64,000 bases of DNA from Marinobacter sp. ELB17 (lineage in GTDB: Bacteria > Pseudomonadota > Gammaproteobacteria > Pseudomonadales > Oleiphilaceae): contig NZ_AAXY01000008.1 of NCBI RefSeq assembly GCF_000169375.1, positions 62,001 to 126,000 of the forward strand, read 5' to 3'. How positions within the stretch are numbered: position 1 is the first letter of the stretch; every line of letters starts with the position of its first letter. Both the position numbers and the translations under genes were made by a program. The notes under the pieces were generated by a model, which worked only from the letters and a program-made list of their open reading frames with translations, had not been told where the DNA came from and did no database searches. Shown one piece after another: positions 39,283-50,428 of this stretch.

Positions 39283-40704
39283 ATGATTTATCCGGTAATC
39301 TTGGCCGGTGGCACTGGCTCACGACTTTGGCCACTCTCTCGCCAGCTAAATCCCAAACAGTTTCTGAAACTGACAGACCCGAAGTGGTCGATGCTGCAAT
39401 CCACCGTCGCCAGGCTCAATGGCCTGCCGGTGCAGCCGCCGCTGATCATCTGTAACGAAGAGCACCGTTTCATTGCCGCTGAGCAAATGCGCCAGGCGGG
39501 CTTTCAGGGTGCTCATATTATACTCGAGCCCTGCGGCCGTAACACAGCGCCGGCCATCGCGCTCGCCGCACTGCAATTGCAAAAGGCCCGCCAGAAAGGC
39601 CAAGAAGACCCGGTAATGCTGGTTCTTGCAGCAGACCATCTTATTCAGAATGTGCCGGCCTTTCAAAAGTGTGTTCAACAGGCCAGCACCCTGGCACAAG
39701 CTGACAAACTGGTTACGTTTGGTATTACGCCAACGCGCCCGGAAACCGGCTACGGTTATATTTGCCACGGTGACCCCATTAACGAGCACGGCCATACAGT
39801 TAAAGCCTTTGTTGAAAAGCCCGATGTAGAAACCGCAAAATCCTACCTGGAATCTGGCAACTACCTTTGGAACAGCGGCATGTTCATGTTCCGCGCCGGC
39901 CGCTACCTGGAAGAGCTGGGGAAGCACCGCCCGGATATTCTGGCCGCCTGCGAGGCAGCCATGGAAAACGTAAGCCAGGATTTTGATTTTACCCGTATCG
40001 ACGAGGCCCATTTCGCAGAGTGCGCGAATGAATCGGTAGACTACGCGGTCATGGAAAAAACCGACGCTGCTGCGGTTGTGGCGCTAGACGCCGGCTGGAG
40101 TGATATCGGTTCCTGGTCTGCGCTGTGGGAAGTCAGCCCGAAAGATTCCCACGGTAACAGTAGCAGTGGCGACGTGATGACTCTGGACACCAATAACACC
40201 CTGGTGCGCGCCGACAGCCGCTTGCTGGCAACACTTGGCGTTGACGATCTGGTGATCATTGAAACCAAAGACGCCGTGTTGGTGGCGCACAAGGACAAAG
40301 TGCAGGACGTAAAAAAACTGGTGGCGCAGCTGCAAGCAGACGGGCGCCACGAGCACCTGAACCATCGAGAAGTCTACCGCCCCTGGGGCCTGTACGACTC
40401 CATCGACAACGGCGAGCGCTATCAGGTTAAACGCATTACCGTAAAACCAGGCGCCAAGCTGTCCGTGCAAATGCATCATCACCGCGCCGAACACTGGGTT
40501 GTGGTCAGCGGCACCGCGAAAGTGACCAACGGCGAAAAGACCTATCTGGTCACAGAAAACCAGTCTACCTACATTCCTTTGGGCCAGGTTCATTCGCTGG
40601 AAAATCCGGGCGTAATCAATCTGGAACTGATTGAAGTGCAATCTGGTTCCTATCTTGGGGAAGACGACATCGTTCGTTACGAAGATACCTACGGTCGCAC
40701 ATGA
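39283..40704 (+). CDS. manC: Mannose-1-phosphate guanylyltransferase / mannose-6-phosphate isomerase
   Basis: Bifunctional type II enzyme making GDP-mannose, 473 residues. The N-terminal nucleotidyltransferase has [20 protein letters not shown] and FVEKPD. The C-terminal cupin isomerase has [18 protein letters not shown] and [17 protein letters not shown] with the metal-binding histidines. GGAG lies before the ATG. No phosphomannomutase is in the window. It implies mannose or a derived sugar in the surface polysaccharide. Confidence 0.94.
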   Translation: MIYPVILAGGTGSRLWPLSRQLNPKQFLKLTDPKWSMLQSTVARLNGLPVQPPLIICNEEHRFIAAEQMRQAGFQGAHIILEPCGRNTAPAIALAALQLQKARQKGQEDPVMLVLAADHLIQNVPAFQKCVQQASTLAQADKLVTFGITPTRPETGYGYICHGDPINEHGHTVKAFVEKPDVETAKSYLESGNYLWNSGMFMFRAGRYLEELGKHRPDILAACEAAMENVSQDFDFTRIDEAHFAECANESVDYAVMEKTDAAAVVALDAGWSDIGSWSALWEVSPKDSHGNSSSGDVMTLDTNNTLVRADSRLLATLGVDDLVIIETKDAVLVAHKDKVQDVKKLVAQLQADGRHEHLNHREVYRPWGLYDSIDNGERYQVKRITVKPGAKLSVQMHHHRAEHWVVVSGTAKVTNGEKTYLVTENQSTYIPLGQVHSLENPGVINLELIEVQSGSYLGEDDIVRYEDTYGRT

Positions 40705-41606
40705 AAAAGCTAAAATATTACACGATTGCCTCTTTATTGCGCGTGGTTAGCTGGTTAAGCCTGAGTGCTGCGCAACGGCTCGGGGGGTTTGTTGGGAGTA
40801 TTCTCTGGCGGCTGTCCACAAAAACCCGCCAGGTGACCGACATCAATCTCTCCATCTGCTTGCCAGAGCTGACGGCCGGCGAACGCGAGCAATTGTCGAA
40901 AGACTCGGTAAGACACACCACCATGACAGCGCTGGAAATTCCGCTGATATGGGAGTGGCCTGTGGACAAGTGCCTGGGCCTGGTTCGCGAAACCGTCGGC
41001 CTTGAATTAGTGGGCGAAGCACTGGCTAGCGGCAAAGGGCTGGTTTTGCTGGCTCCGCATTTGGGCAACTGGGAACTGGCGGGGCTGTTTTTTTCGTCCC
41101 GTTACAAAATGGCAGCCTTATACAGCCCGCCCAACATGGCCGAGTTTGAGGAATACATGATCAAGGTGCGCAGCCGTTTGGGCTCCGAACTGGTGCGGGG
41201 CGACCGGCGTGGTTTGCTGCGCATGATGACAATTTTGAAAGAAGGCGGCGTTGCGGGCGTACTTCCAGACCAGTCTCCGCGAGGAAAAACCAACGCCTAC
41301 GCACCGTTTTTTGGTACGGACGTGAAAACCATGACGCTGGTGGCCAAGCTGATGCAGAAAACCGGGGCCAATGCTTTGGTAACCTACGCAGAGCGGCTAG
41401 CGGGAGGCCAGGGATTTCGTATTGTGATCGAAAAACCGGTACCAGGATTGGCCGATGAAGACCCGATCGTCGCCGCCACCGCGCTTAACCAATCCGTGGA
41501 AAATTTGGTGCGCCAGGTTCCCTGCCAATACCAATGGGAATACAAGCGCATGCGGCACCGGCCGCCGGGACTGCCTGACCCCTATAAGCCCGGCGTGTTG
41601 ACCTAA
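40701..41606 (+). CDS. LpxL-family acyltransferase, second copy
   Basis: 301 residues; the start overlaps the manC stop by 4 bases. An N-terminal hydrophobic segment is followed by the HX4E motif HLGNWE in [25 protein letters not shown] and PFFGTD. These are the hallmarks of lipid A late acyltransferases. With the copy at 32578-33528 this gives two enzymes in the window, perhaps acting on different lipid A positions; this is inference. Confidence 0.9.
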   Translation: MKKLKYYTIASLLRVVSWLSLSAAQRLGGFVGSILWRLSTKTRQVTDINLSICLPELTAGEREQLSKDSVRHTTMTALEIPLIWEWPVDKCLGLVRETVGLELVGEALASGKGLVLLAPHLGNWELAGLFFSSRYKMAALYSPPNMAEFEEYMIKVRSRLGSELVRGDRRGLLRMMTILKEGGVAGVLPDQSPRGKTNAYAPFFGTDVKTMTLVAKLMQKTGANALVTYAERLAGGQGFRIVIEKPVPGLADEDPIVAATALNQSVENLVRQVPCQYQWEYKRMRHRPPGLPDPYKPGVLT

Positions 41607-41620
41607 CCAAAACGGTTCCC

Positions 41621-41650
41621 GCACAGCCCAAAATGGCGATTAGGCTGTGC
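41621..41650. terminator. Hairpin between convergent acyltransferase and glycosyltransferase
   Basis: GCACAGCC pairs with GGCTGTGC across a 14-base loop, overlapping the last codons of the minus-strand gene. No T-tract, so function is tentative. Confidence 0.4.
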
Positions 41651-42668
41651 AAACTGCGGTATATAAATCCTGATAACGACCCGCAATTGTTGATGGGCTG
41701 AACGCCTCTAACTGCGCGGTGGCGTTATCGCTCAGTGCCTCTCGGCGCGGTTGAGAGTCAAGCAGCCCGGCAATAGCTCGGGCCAGATCTGGCGCATCGC
41801 CGGGCGCAACCAGCAGCCCGGTTTTTTCCTGTTCAATCATATCCGGAATGCCGCCGGCCCGGGCGCCAATCACCGGTACGCCGTGCTGCATGGCATCCAG
41901 CACCGTTGAACCCAAACCCTCGTGCAGCGATGGAAATACAAACACCTCCAGCGCCGCCAGCCAACTGCCCACGTTATTCTGGTGGCCCACAAAACAGACA
42001 TTGCAAGCGTTGCCAGCTTGCTGCTTTAGCCAGTCTTCATCTGGCCCTTCACCCAAAAACACAAACATAACATCCGGGTAGTTCGCAGCCAGCTGTTGCG
42101 CCGCTGCGATGGTCACCTGATAACCTTTGTGTTCCAGTAAGCGCCCCACCTGCCCTACCAGACGCTTTCCGGCAAAGCGCTGGCGAATGGCCGAAACGTC
42201 TGCCGGTACGGCTTCGAAACCGGAAAAACTGGAAGGAATAACGGCGATTGTAGCGCTGGCCACCCGTGCCAGCACGCTTTGTGCAATCGCGTTACTCAGG
42301 CACACGACGCGGCTGGCCGCCGTGTAGGCCGCGCGCGTGAACCGGCCCTTACCCAGTGGGTTATCCACCCGCCGGGTGATCAGATAGGGCGTTTTTCGCA
42401 GCCGCCTTTCCAGATAGGCCCAATACGCCGCTTTGCCGTCGTGGCAATGAATCAGATCCCAAGCGCCAGCGGTGTGCCCTAGCAAAAAGTGTTTGCAGCT
42501 GCGAAACTCCAGGCCAGGCAGGCCCGCCAGCTCATCAAACAAACGGCTGCCGGGGCGGGCAACCAACGTTTGCTGATGTTGCCGGCCGGCAAGTTCGCGG
42601 ATTAGATTCACCGTTTGTCGCTCGCCGCCGGAGAAACCTCCGGCAAGATTTACATGGCAGATACGCAT
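41640..42668 (-). CDS. Glycosyltransferase family 4
   Basis: 342 residues of GT-B fold: CHVNLAGGFSGGERQTVNLI at the N-terminus, VGQVGRLLEHKGYQVTI and FPSLHEGLGSTVLDAMQHGVPVIG at the donor site. It stands alone on the minus strand, divergent from the next glycosyltransferase with 70 bases between. Substrate unknown. Confidence 0.88.
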   Translation of the reverse strand: MRICHVNLAGGFSGGERQTVNLIRELAGRQHQQTLVARPGSRLFDELAGLPGLEFRSCKHFLLGHTAGAWDLIHCHDGKAAYWAYLERRLRKTPYLITRRVDNPLGKGRFTRAAYTAASRVVCLSNAIAQSVLARVASATIAVIPSSFSGFEAVPADVSAIRQRFAGKRLVGQVGRLLEHKGYQVTIAAAQQLAANYPDVMFVFLGEGPDEDWLKQQAGNACNVCFVGHQNNVGSWLAALEVFVFPSLHEGLGSTVLDAMQHGVPVIGARAGGIPDMIEQEKTGLLVAPGDAPDLARAIAGLLDSQPRREALSDNATAQLEAFSPSTIAGRYQDLYTAVCTA

Positions 42669-42738
42669 ACCAACATCGGCCTTTTAATGTTTAAATAGCC
42701 GCAGTTTAAGTGACGCCCCGATAAAAGGACACCTGCCC

Positions 42739-43833
42739 GTGAAGCTACTTGTCATCAGCTCCTACGTTGACACCTTGAACGCCGTTCGCCCAGAAGCCGA
42801 GATGCTCATCGAGCTGTCAAAGTTGGGGGTGACCGTAGAATTGATGACTCAGCCCGACGCCGAATACCGTTCCCGCTTTGAAAGCGAAGGCATCAAGGTT
42901 CACGGCTATCACCCGCGCAAGAAATTTGAACGGGAGGCCATCGCCCGCATTCGCAACATACTCAAAGACGACCACTTTGACGCAGTTTACAGCTTCAACA
43001 ACAAAGCTATTGCCAATGTGAATCTGGCGGCCCTGGGCCTACCGGTAAAAGTGCTGACCTACCGCGGCCAAACCGGCAACATCTCGCGCTGGGACCCCAG
43101 CTGTTACCTCACCCACCTGAGCCCGCGGGTAGACCGCATTCTGTGCGTGTCCAAAGCCACCCGCGACGATTTGCAGCAGCATGTATGGGGCAACCGCAAC
43201 AAGGTTTGCGCCGTGTACAAAGGCCATGACCTACAGTGGTACCAGGACACGCCTGTAGACCTCACCAGCCTTGGCATTCCTGCCGGTGCGTTTGTAGTGG
43301 GGTCGGTAGCCAATCTTCGCCCGCGCAAAGGCCTGCCGGTGTTACTGGAAGCGGCGCGGGACCTCCCGGCCGACAGCAACATACACGTGTTATTGGTGGG
43401 TGGCGGCCTGGACACACCGGAAGTGGACACATTAATTGCGGCGTGCCCGATAGCCGAGCGCATTCACCGGGTTGGGTTTCGCCGTGATGCGCCAGCCTTG
43501 ATTGCCGCTTGCGATGTGTCGGTGCTGGCTTCCACCACACGCGAAGGCCTGCCAAAAACCGTTATCGAAGCCATGGCTTACGGCGTGGCACCCATTGTCA
43601 GTGACACCGGCGGCAGCGTCGAGCTGATTGAAGATGGCATTTCCGGCGTTCGGGTCACACCCGGCAGCGTGCAGGAAATATCCGCCGCCATCAAACGCCT
43701 GTACGCGGACCCAGTTGCCTGCAAAGCCATGGGCGAAAAGGCCAGGCTGCGCATTGCCAGCCACTTTCACGTAAAACAGTCCGCCCAGGCGTTACTGCAG
43801 GTGCTCACGGAAACCGTCAACGGCGAGTTTTAA
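42739..43833 (+). CDS. Glycosyltransferase family 4
   Basis: 364 residues, GTG start with AAAGGA about 10 bases upstream. SYVDTLNAVRPEAEMLIEL and YRGQTGNISRWDP lie in the N-terminal domain. The donor region has VGSVANLRPRKGLPVLLEA and ASTTREGLPKTVIEAMAYGV. Its 3' end overlaps the convergent GT2 gene by 17 bases. Substrate unknown. Confidence 0.88.
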   Translation: MKLLVISSYVDTLNAVRPEAEMLIELSKLGVTVELMTQPDAEYRSRFESEGIKVHGYHPRKKFEREAIARIRNILKDDHFDAVYSFNNKAIANVNLAALGLPVKVLTYRGQTGNISRWDPSCYLTHLSPRVDRILCVSKATRDDLQQHVWGNRNKVCAVYKGHDLQWYQDTPVDLTSLGIPAGAFVVGSVANLRPRKGLPVLLEAARDLPADSNIHVLLVGGGLDTPEVDTLIAACPIAERIHRVGFRRDAPALIAACDVSVLASTTREGLPKTVIEAMAYGVAPIVSDTGGSVELIEDGISGVRVTPGSVQEISAAIKRLYADPVACKAMGEKARLRIASHFHVKQSAQALLQVLTETVNGEF

Positions 43834-44566
43834 TCCACAAGGCGGCGTATTTGTTGAACACATAGTGCGCCGTAAACACCGCCAGCAAAAACCCGTGGCG
43901 ACCGTCCAGAAAACCGCGTTGGAAAATGTACTTGCGCAGGAACGCCGCCGTGCTGTGGCTGCAGGCGTCAAACAGGTTGGCTTTCTTACCGCGTCGGTGT
44001 CGCCCTTCCGCCCAGTCGGCCGCGTAACGCACCGACTTGCTCAGGTAATCCTGAAAATCCGTGGCGGTGTAGTGTAATAACTCACCGCTCAGCTTTTTCA
44101 CCTGCGCGCCGTCGCAGTGTACTTTTTCATGCACCAGGGCATCGTTATAAGCAAACTCGGTACGCCGGTACAACCTGACAATGTGGTCCGGATACCAGCC
44201 AGAGTGGCGAATAAATCGCCCAAAAAACCACGACAGGCGGCTCACCTCAAACACAGTATTCACCGGCGTGTCATCAATCGCTGCCTGCACCGCCAACGCC
44301 AGCTCGTCACTAACCACTTCATCTACGTCCACCCAAAAAACCCACTCACCCTGGGCGTACTGTTGGGCGTGCTGGCGCTGGGTTCCGAATCCGGGCCAGG
44401 TCTGCGAGGTGAATATGCGCGCACCGGCACGCTTGGCAATGGCCAGGGTGTTGTCGGTAGAACCCGAATCGAGCACCACAATTTCATCGGCAAACGTCAG
44501 GCTTTGCAGGCAGCGTTCGAAGTCTTCACCGGCGTTTTTTGTGATCAGTACCGCGCTCAGTTTCAA
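43817..44566 (-). CDS. Glycosyltransferase family 2, WaaE/KdtX type
   Basis: 249 residues from TTG 44566 ([16 protein letters not shown]). This start has GGAGG exactly 7 bases upstream and overlaps the waaF stop (TTGA). A GTG 6 bases earlier abuts the same GGAGG, and the longest frame would run 49 bases into waaF. Motifs are VVLDSGSTDNT and the DXD site VDVDEVVSD. It is third in the hldD-waaF run, so it probably extends the inner core. Confidence 0.88.
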   Translation of the reverse strand: MKLSAVLITKNAGEDFERCLQSLTFADEIVVLDSGSTDNTLAIAKRAGARIFTSQTWPGFGTQRQHAQQYAQGEWVFWVDVDEVVSDELALAVQAAIDDTPVNTVFEVSRLSWFFGRFIRHSGWYPDHIVRLYRRTEFAYNDALVHEKVHCDGAQVKKLSGELLHYTATDFQDYLSKSVRYAADWAEGRHRRGKKANLFDACSHSTAAFLRKYIFQRGFLDGRHGFLLAVFTAHYVFNKYAALWIKTRR

Positions 44567-45570
44567 AGGCACGCCTCCATCACCCGTTGCACAGGAATGT
44601 TGGTCAGGCATTTGTAATGACCAAAGCGGCAGGTTCGCTCAAAACAGGGGCTGCATTCGATAGGGTACTGAATAATAGTAGCGCGCTCTGTGAGCGGGGG
44701 CGTGAATTCCGGGCTGGTGGAGCCGTAAATGGCCACAACCGAAGCGCCCGAAGCGGCGGCTACGTGCATCAAGCCAGAATCGTGGCTCACCACCCGTTGG
44801 CAGTGATGGAACAGGTCGACGGTGTCCTCAAGGCGTGTTTTTCCACACAGATTAAACACCCCGGCTTGGCCGCCAGCAATTTCATCACCCGCAGGCACGT
44901 CTTTCGGGCCACCCATTACCCACACCTGGTAACCCTGCTGCACCAGTTCCCCGGCCAAAGCCCGGTGATTCTGCAGTGGCCACTGTTTAGAGGGGCCGTA
45001 TTCAGCACCGGGGCAGATCGCAATGGCCGGCAGGCCAGAATCCAAACCGAGACTGGCCATCACCGCGGCCGCATTATCGTTATCTACCCTCAAAGCCGGC
45101 AATGGCACGGTGAACTGATAGTGCTGGTATTCTTCTGGGGTTAGACCCAGCCCCATGTAACGCCACACGGTGCGATCGGTAATGGTTTGGCCGCTGCGTG
45201 TAGGACGACGCTTACGGCCATCGGTCAGCAACAGCGAACGGCCCTCACCACGAAACCCGACGCGCTCGGGAATTCCGGCCATAAACGGCACCAGCGCCGA
45301 TTTGAACGACCGCGGCAGGATAATAGCTTTATCGTAGCCTTTCAGGCTGCGGGCCAGCTGCCACTGTGCTTTTATGGCTAATTTCCCGCTGCGCCAAGGC
45401 GCGGCAATGCCACGGTCTACTTCCGGCATACGGGCAATGATGGATAGCGACCAACCCGGGGCCAGCACATCAATCACGGCCTCCGGATCACGCTTTTTAA
45501 GCTCAATGAACAATGCCTGGGCCATCACCATATCGCCTACCCACGACGGCCCCACCACCAGATATTTCAT
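44563..45570 (-). CDS. waaF: ADP-heptose:LPS heptosyltransferase II
   Basis: GT9 enzyme adding the second L,D-heptose. It has 335 residues. [20 protein letters not shown] is the GT9 N-terminus, and [13 protein letters not shown] with [13 protein letters not shown] forms the ADP-heptose site. The Cys-rich end ([17 protein letters not shown]) is typical of WaaF. It overlaps hldD by 4 bases, coupling donor synthesis and use. Confidence 0.93.
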   Translation of the reverse strand: MKYLVVGPSWVGDMVMAQALFIELKKRDPEAVIDVLAPGWSLSIIARMPEVDRGIAAPWRSGKLAIKAQWQLARSLKGYDKAIILPRSFKSALVPFMAGIPERVGFRGEGRSLLLTDGRKRRPTRSGQTITDRTVWRYMGLGLTPEEYQHYQFTVPLPALRVDNDNAAAVMASLGLDSGLPAIAICPGAEYGPSKQWPLQNHRALAGELVQQGYQVWVMGGPKDVPAGDEIAGGQAGVFNLCGKTRLEDTVDLFHHCQRVVSHDSGLMHVAAASGASVVAIYGSTSPEFTPPLTERATIIQYPIECSPCFERTCRFGHYKCLTNIPVQRVMEACL

Positions 45571-46508
45571 CGGTCAAGCCATTGCAGATACTGGGTGACG
45601 CCACTGGCGACATTGGCAAACGGCTCGCTGTAGCCGGCGCCCCGCAACTGGCTGATATCGGCTTGGGTGAAGCTTTGATAGCGACCTTTCAGCTCATCGG
45701 GGAACTGTATGAATTGAACCTGGCCTTTACCGTGATAATCAATCACAGCGCTGGCGACATCCAGGAAAGACTGCGCTCGCCCGGTGCCCAGATTAAAAAT
45801 GCCGGACTGATCAGGGTTGTCAAAAAACCACAAGTTGACCTTACACACATCGCCAACGTACACGAAGTCACGTTGCTGGCCGCCATCGCTGTAACCGTCC
45901 CAGCCTTCAAACAGTTTCGGGCTCTCGCCAGCTTTGATTTGCTGGTGCAGGTGGTAAGCCACAGATGCCATTTTGCCTTTATGCTGTTCGCGCGGGCCGT
46001 ACACGTTGAAATAACGAAAACCCACCACCTGGCTTTTTACGGTGGGCATCAAGCGGCGCACGTACTGGTCGAATTGCCATTTGGAGTAGCCGTAAACGTT
46101 CAGCGGTTTCTCGCAGCTAAGGTCTTCGCGGAATTCGTCACTGGCGCCATAAACAGCAGCACTAGAGGCATACAAAAACGGCACTTGGTGATCCAGACAC
46201 CAGTGCAACAAGACTTTGGAATAGGCGTAATTGTTTTCCATCATGAAACGACCGTTCCACTCGGTGGTGTCCGAGCAGGCGCCCTCGTGGAATATGGCTC
46301 GAATACCCATGGGCAAGGCGTTGTCTTTCACCTTTTGCAGAAACCCGGCCTTGTCCATGTAGTCGGTGATATTCAACTCGGCCAGATTGCGAAACAGGGT
46401 GCCGTCCGTCAGGTCGTCCACCACCAGAATATCGGTTTCACCCCGCTGGTTCAGGGCGTGAACAATGTTGGCTCCAATAAAGCCGGCTGCGCCAGTAACA
46501 ACAATCAT
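45567..46508 (-). CDS. hldD: ADP-L-glycero-D-manno-heptose 6-epimerase
   Basis: Last step of ADP-heptose synthesis. An extended SDR of 313 residues with the nucleotide motif [16 protein letters not shown], catalytic YGYSK (Tyr-x3-Lys) and the family segment [13 protein letters not shown]. It leads the minus-strand run hldD-waaF-GT2. The 260 bases to divergent gmhA must hold both promoters; a small CGCCCG/CGGGCG hairpin at 46722-46736 lies in the gmhA leader. Confidence 0.95.
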   Translation of the reverse strand: MIVVTGAAGFIGANIVHALNQRGETDILVVDDLTDGTLFRNLAELNITDYMDKAGFLQKVKDNALPMGIRAIFHEGACSDTTEWNGRFMMENNYAYSKVLLHWCLDHQVPFLYASSAAVYGASDEFREDLSCEKPLNVYGYSKWQFDQYVRRLMPTVKSQVVGFRYFNVYGPREQHKGKMASVAYHLHQQIKAGESPKLFEGWDGYSDGGQQRDFVYVGDVCKVNLWFFDNPDQSGIFNLGTGRAQSFLDVASAVIDYHGKGQVQFIQFPDELKGRYQSFTQADISQLRGAGYSEPFANVASGVTQYLQWLDR

Positions 46509-46768
46509 GCATTCTCTCCTGAGGGGACAACAGGCGGGTTCCGTAATTACAGATTTATAAACATAATATTACTCTCTTTCCGCTTTGCCTAAAACCGGGC
46601 GAATCGCATTCAAGTAACGGCCAAACCCCATGTCGCACCTAATCAACAAGGGTTTGAATTGCCGGCAAAACCCTATACAGCTGGCCAGCAGGCGCGTGTT
46701 ACACTTCGCGCTTTAGGTTTGCGCCCGCTTCGGGCGACTCAAGACACGTTCTGACACCGGAGGCGCTA

Positions 46769-47356
46769 ATGTCCCAGGAAAGCAGTTTTCTCGCAGCACT
46801 GGAGCGGCACCGTGCAGCTTTTTCCATTATGGAAGACCATCAGGAAGACGCGCTCAGGTTGCTAAAAATGACCGTCGACTGCCTTAGCCAGGGCGGAAAA
46901 GTGATGTTTATGGGCAACGGCGGCAGCGCCGCAGATTCCCAGCATCTTGCTGCCGAGCTGATGGTACGATACAAAAAAGAACGGGCGCCACTGGCGTCTA
47001 TCGCGCTGACCACAGACACATCCATACTCACCGCTCACCCCAACGACTATGAGTTTGCCAGCGTGTTCGAGCGCCAGGTACAAGGCTTGGCCAGGCCACA
47101 GGACCTGGTGATTGGCCTGACCACCTCTGGCCAAAGCGACAATATCAACCGCGCACTGGCGGCCGCAAAACACATAGGCGCCGCGACTGTCGCCCTCACA
47201 GGCCGTGACGGCGGTAAGGTAAAAGACATCGCAGACTTGCCCATTATTATCCGCTGTGACGAAACCGCCCGCATTCAAGAGGCCCACATGTTTATCGGCC
47301 ACTGGCTATGCGAAGCTCTGGACGAGGCCATCACCAACGGAGACCTGGCGCAATGA
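46769..47356 (+). CDS. gmhA: Sedoheptulose-7-phosphate isomerase
   Basis: First step of heptose synthesis. A SIS-domain protein of 195 residues: [19 protein letters not shown] and [15 protein letters not shown] hold the phosphosugar, and [15 protein letters not shown] carries the catalytic Glu and His. It overlaps hldE by 4 bases (ATGA). Confidence 0.95.
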   Translation: MSQESSFLAALERHRAAFSIMEDHQEDALRLLKMTVDCLSQGGKVMFMGNGGSAADSQHLAAELMVRYKKERAPLASIALTTDTSILTAHPNDYEFASVFERQVQGLARPQDLVIGLTTSGQSDNINRALAAAKHIGAATVALTGRDGGKVKDIADLPIIIRCDETARIQEAHMFIGHWLCEALDEAITNGDLAQ

Positions 47357-48798
47357 TCGACCCGTCTCAGCTGGGCAAACTGCACCAGGCCTCGGTATTG
47401 GTGGTGGGTGATGTGATGCTGGACCGCTATTTTACCGGCGACACCCTGCGCATCTCACCGGAAGCCCCGGTTCCGGTTGTGCGCGTATCCAACACTGAAG
47501 ACCGTGCCGGCGGCGCGGCCAACGTAGCGCGCAACATTGCCCACCTGGACGGCCGCACCACACTGCTGGGCCTGACTGGCAAAGATATTGACGGTGACCT
47601 GCTGCAGAAACTGTTGGTGACCGAGCGGGTAACCTCCGAACTGATTGCTTTGGATAGCGCCCGCACCATTTCCAAAACCCGCATTATCTCGCGCCAGCAG
47701 CAGATGATCCGGCTGGATATGGAAGATGTGTTTGCCCCGGCTCAGGCTCGCGTTCTGACTGACCGATTCAAGGCTCTGGTGTCCGCTTTTGATACGGTCA
47801 TTATCAGCGACTACGCCAAAGGCTCGCTGGCCTACGTTCAAGAAATCATCCAAAGCGCTCGCAGCGCGGGCAAAACTGTTCTGGTTGATCCCAAAAGCAG
47901 CGATTTCACCCGCTACCAGGGTGCTTCCGTTATTACGCCCAACCTGACCGAATTCCGCGCCGCGGGTGGTGTGGATGACAGCGAAGAACAGATGCTGGAA
48001 TCCGCCCGCTCGTTGCTGCACAAGGCCGGCATTGCCGCCATGTTGCTGACCCGCAGCGAACAGGGCATGAGCCTGATAACGCTCCTGGAGCACCATCACT
48101 ACCCGGCAGAAGTGCTGGAAGTGGCTGATGTAACCGGCGCCGGCGACACGGTGATCGCCACGCTAGGAACCTTGTTAAGCGCCGGCTTCGAGCTGCCCAA
48201 GGCTGCTTGGCTGGCCAACCTGGCCGCCGGTATTGTGGTGGCAAAACTGGGCGCTGCGACCGTGTCTCCCGAAGAACTCGCCGCCCGCGCCAGCCAGCAG
48301 CTGTCATCAAAAACCAGCGGTTACTACCCCACCACAGCTCAAAGCCTGCAGCATATTGAATACGTGCGCGCCCAGGGCGAGCGCATTGTATTTACCAACG
48401 GCTGTTTTGATATTCTTCACGCCGGTCACGTGCGCTATCTGGCCCAAGCCCGGGCGCTGGGTGACAGACTGGTAGTGGGTTTGAACAGCGATGCCTCGGT
48501 AAAGCGCCTTAAAGGCGAGGCCCGCCCGGTGAACCCGCTGGAAGACCGCATTGAAGTACTGGAAGCCCTGGCCTGCGTAGACTGGGTAGTTCCGTTTGGT
48601 GATGACAGCGCTGAAAACGACACCCCCGAACAGCTGATTCGCAAAATACAGCCCCAGGTTTTGGTCAAAGGCGGCGACTACTCGGTGGAGACCATCGTAG
48701 GCGCCGAGTTTGTTCAGCAAAATGGTGGCGAAGTAACAGTGCTTCCGCTTTTACAGGGACGCTCAACCAGCGGAATAATCACCAAAGTACGGGGTTGA
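47353..48798 (+). CDS. hldE: Bifunctional heptose 7-phosphate kinase / heptose 1-phosphate adenylyltransferase
   Basis: Steps 2 and 4 of ADP-heptose synthesis, 481 residues. The N-terminal ribokinase domain has [28 protein letters not shown] and [13 protein letters not shown]. The C-terminal nucleotidyltransferase has [17 protein letters not shown] (HxGH) and [11 protein letters not shown]. The start [11 protein letters not shown] overlaps the gmhA stop. E. coli HldE has the same fusion, at 477 residues. Confidence 0.96.
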   Translation: MIDPSQLGKLHQASVLVVGDVMLDRYFTGDTLRISPEAPVPVVRVSNTEDRAGGAANVARNIAHLDGRTTLLGLTGKDIDGDLLQKLLVTERVTSELIALDSARTISKTRIISRQQQMIRLDMEDVFAPAQARVLTDRFKALVSAFDTVIISDYAKGSLAYVQEIIQSARSAGKTVLVDPKSSDFTRYQGASVITPNLTEFRAAGGVDDSEEQMLESARSLLHKAGIAAMLLTRSEQGMSLITLLEHHHYPAEVLEVADVTGAGDTVIATLGTLLSAGFELPKAAWLANLAAGIVVAKLGAATVSPEELAARASQQLSSKTSGYYPTTAQSLQHIEYVRAQGERIVFTNGCFDILHAGHVRYLAQARALGDRLVVGLNSDASVKRLKGEARPVNPLEDRIEVLEALACVDWVVPFGDDSAENDTPEQLIRKIQPQVLVKGGDYSVETIVGAEFVQQNGGEVTVLPLLQGRSTSGIITKVRG

Positions 48799-48799
48799 T

Positions 48800-49843
48800 T
48801 TGGTCAGTCTGGGTTCCATCTGCATATTGCGGCTATCGGCCATTGGCGACACCTGTAACGCCGTATCCGTGGTGCAGGCCATCCAGGCCCGGCACCCCGC
48901 GGCCCGCATCACTTGGGTTATTGGCAAAGCCGAAGCCACGTTACTGCAAGGGCTGCCCGGCGTAGAGCTGGTGGTGTTCGATAAAAACGTCGGTTTTTCG
49001 GCCTATCGCAAGCTGCGCAAGCAACTGGCCGGCCGCACCTTTGATGCGCTATTGGTTATGCAACTGGCTCTACGCGCCAATCTCGTCAGCCTTTGCATTT
49101 CTGCCAAGCGGCGGATTGGTTACGATAAGGCCCGCAGCAAAGAGCTGCACAGCCTGTTCATCAACGAGCGTATTCAGCCAGCCCGGAAGCCCCATGTTCT
49201 GGACACCTTCCGTCAGTTTTCATCCGCACTGGATGTCCCCCTGGCGACCCCTTGCTGGCATATCCCGGTTGCCCGTGACGATGAAAACTGGGCAACCAAC
49301 CAGCTGGGCCAAAGCCGCCAACGCGGCTTGGTCATCGTGCCCGCCGCTTCGGCCGCCGAACGCAACTGGTTACCGGAGCGATACGCAGCCGTCGCCGATT
49401 ACGCCTGTAACAACGGATTTTCGGTTTATCTCTGCGGTGGCCCCGGCGCCACAGAAGTGGCACTTGCCCAAGCCGTTTCAAGCCACTGCAAAACACCGGT
49501 GCGCAACCTGGTTGGCCAGTCTACTCTGAAGCAGCTGTTCGCACTGATCAAACAGGCTGATATGGTCATCGCCCCCGACACCGGCCCCCTCCACATGGCC
49601 GTGGCCGCCGGCACACCGGTTATTGGGCTTTACGCCCACAGCAACCCGGCGCGTACCGGCCCTTACGGCCAACAGCAGCGTGTGGCAGACGCCTATACAC
49701 CGCTGCTGCTGAAAAAGTTCGGCGACAAAGCAGGGCAATCTCCATGGGGGTTACGTTTGAAGGGCGATGAGTTGATGACCCACATTTCTACCGAACAGGT
49801 GTGTAGCCTGTTCGACCAAGTAAAAGAAGAGAACAACTTATGA
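48800..49843 (+). CDS. GT9 heptosyltransferase-like protein
   Basis: 347 residues, TTG start one base after hldE. ICILRLSAIGDTCNAVSVVQAI is the GT9 opening. VIVPAASAAERNW and APDTGPLHMAVAAGTPVIGLY form the nucleotide-sugar site. It could be heptosyltransferase I (WaaC) or another core heptosyltransferase; the donor genes around it favour ADP-heptose. Its stop overlaps gmhB by 4 bases. Confidence 0.86.
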   Translation: MVSLGSICILRLSAIGDTCNAVSVVQAIQARHPAARITWVIGKAEATLLQGLPGVELVVFDKNVGFSAYRKLRKQLAGRTFDALLVMQLALRANLVSLCISAKRRIGYDKARSKELHSLFINERIQPARKPHVLDTFRQFSSALDVPLATPCWHIPVARDDENWATNQLGQSRQRGLVIVPAASAAERNWLPERYAAVADYACNNGFSVYLCGGPGATEVALAQAVSSHCKTPVRNLVGQSTLKQLFALIKQADMVIAPDTGPLHMAVAAGTPVIGLYAHSNPARTGPYGQQQRVADAYTPLLLKKFGDKAGQSPWGLRLKGDELMTHISTEQVCSLFDQVKEENNL

Positions 49844-50388
49844 AGCGTAAAGCCGTGTTTTTAGACCGGGATGGCGTTATCAACGTAGACCACGGCTACG
49901 TTTATCGGCCAGAAGATTTTGAGTTTATTGATGGCGTGTTCGACACCTGCCGCCACTTTCACCAATTGGGTTACCTGCTGATTGTGGTCACCAATCAATC
50001 CGGTATCGCCCGTGGCATGTACACCGAACAGGACTTTCAGGCCCTGAGCCACTGGATGCAGAAGAGGTTTGCTGAAGAAGGCGCTCCTATCGCCCATGTA
50101 TACCACTGCCCGCACCACCCCAAGTTTGGCACCGAAGCCGAGCGCGGGTGCCAGTGCCGCAAACCTATGCCAGGAATGATTCAGGCCGCTATCGCTGATT
50201 ATGATCTCGACCCGGAACAGTGCGCTATGGTGGGTGACAAACGCGGCGATATGGAAGCCGCAACAGCTGCGGGCCTGGGTAGAAAATTTCTGGTTACCTC
50301 CGGGCAGTCACTTTCACCCGCAGACAGAAACACAGCAGACGGTGTCTGGCAATCTCTGAAAGAAGCACACCAGGCCATTTGTGACTGA
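49840..50388 (+). CDS. gmhB: D-glycero-beta-D-manno-heptose-1,7-bisphosphate 7-phosphatase
   Basis: Third step of ADP-heptose synthesis. A HAD phosphatase of 182 residues: DRDGVINVDHGYV (motif I), VTNQSGIARG (motif II), zinc ligands in YHCPHHPKF and CQCRKP, and MVGDKRGDMEAA (motif IV). It completes the pathway with gmhA, hldE and hldD in this window. Confidence 0.95.
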   Translation: MKRKAVFLDRDGVINVDHGYVYRPEDFEFIDGVFDTCRHFHQLGYLLIVVTNQSGIARGMYTEQDFQALSHWMQKRFAEEGAPIAHVYHCPHHPKFGTEAERGCQCRKPMPGMIQAAIADYDLDPEQCAMVGDKRGDMEAATAAGLGRKFLVTSGQSLSPADRNTADGVWQSLKEAHQAICD

Positions 50389-50428
50389 TGTTTAAACCGA
50401 TTTCACTTCCAAACCGGGTAGTTAAGCC

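Noticed and set aside
45513..46592. Long plus-strand open frame opposite hldD
   Set aside because: Its translation has no recognisable family features and mirrors the hldD codons, a common shadow in GC-rich genes.
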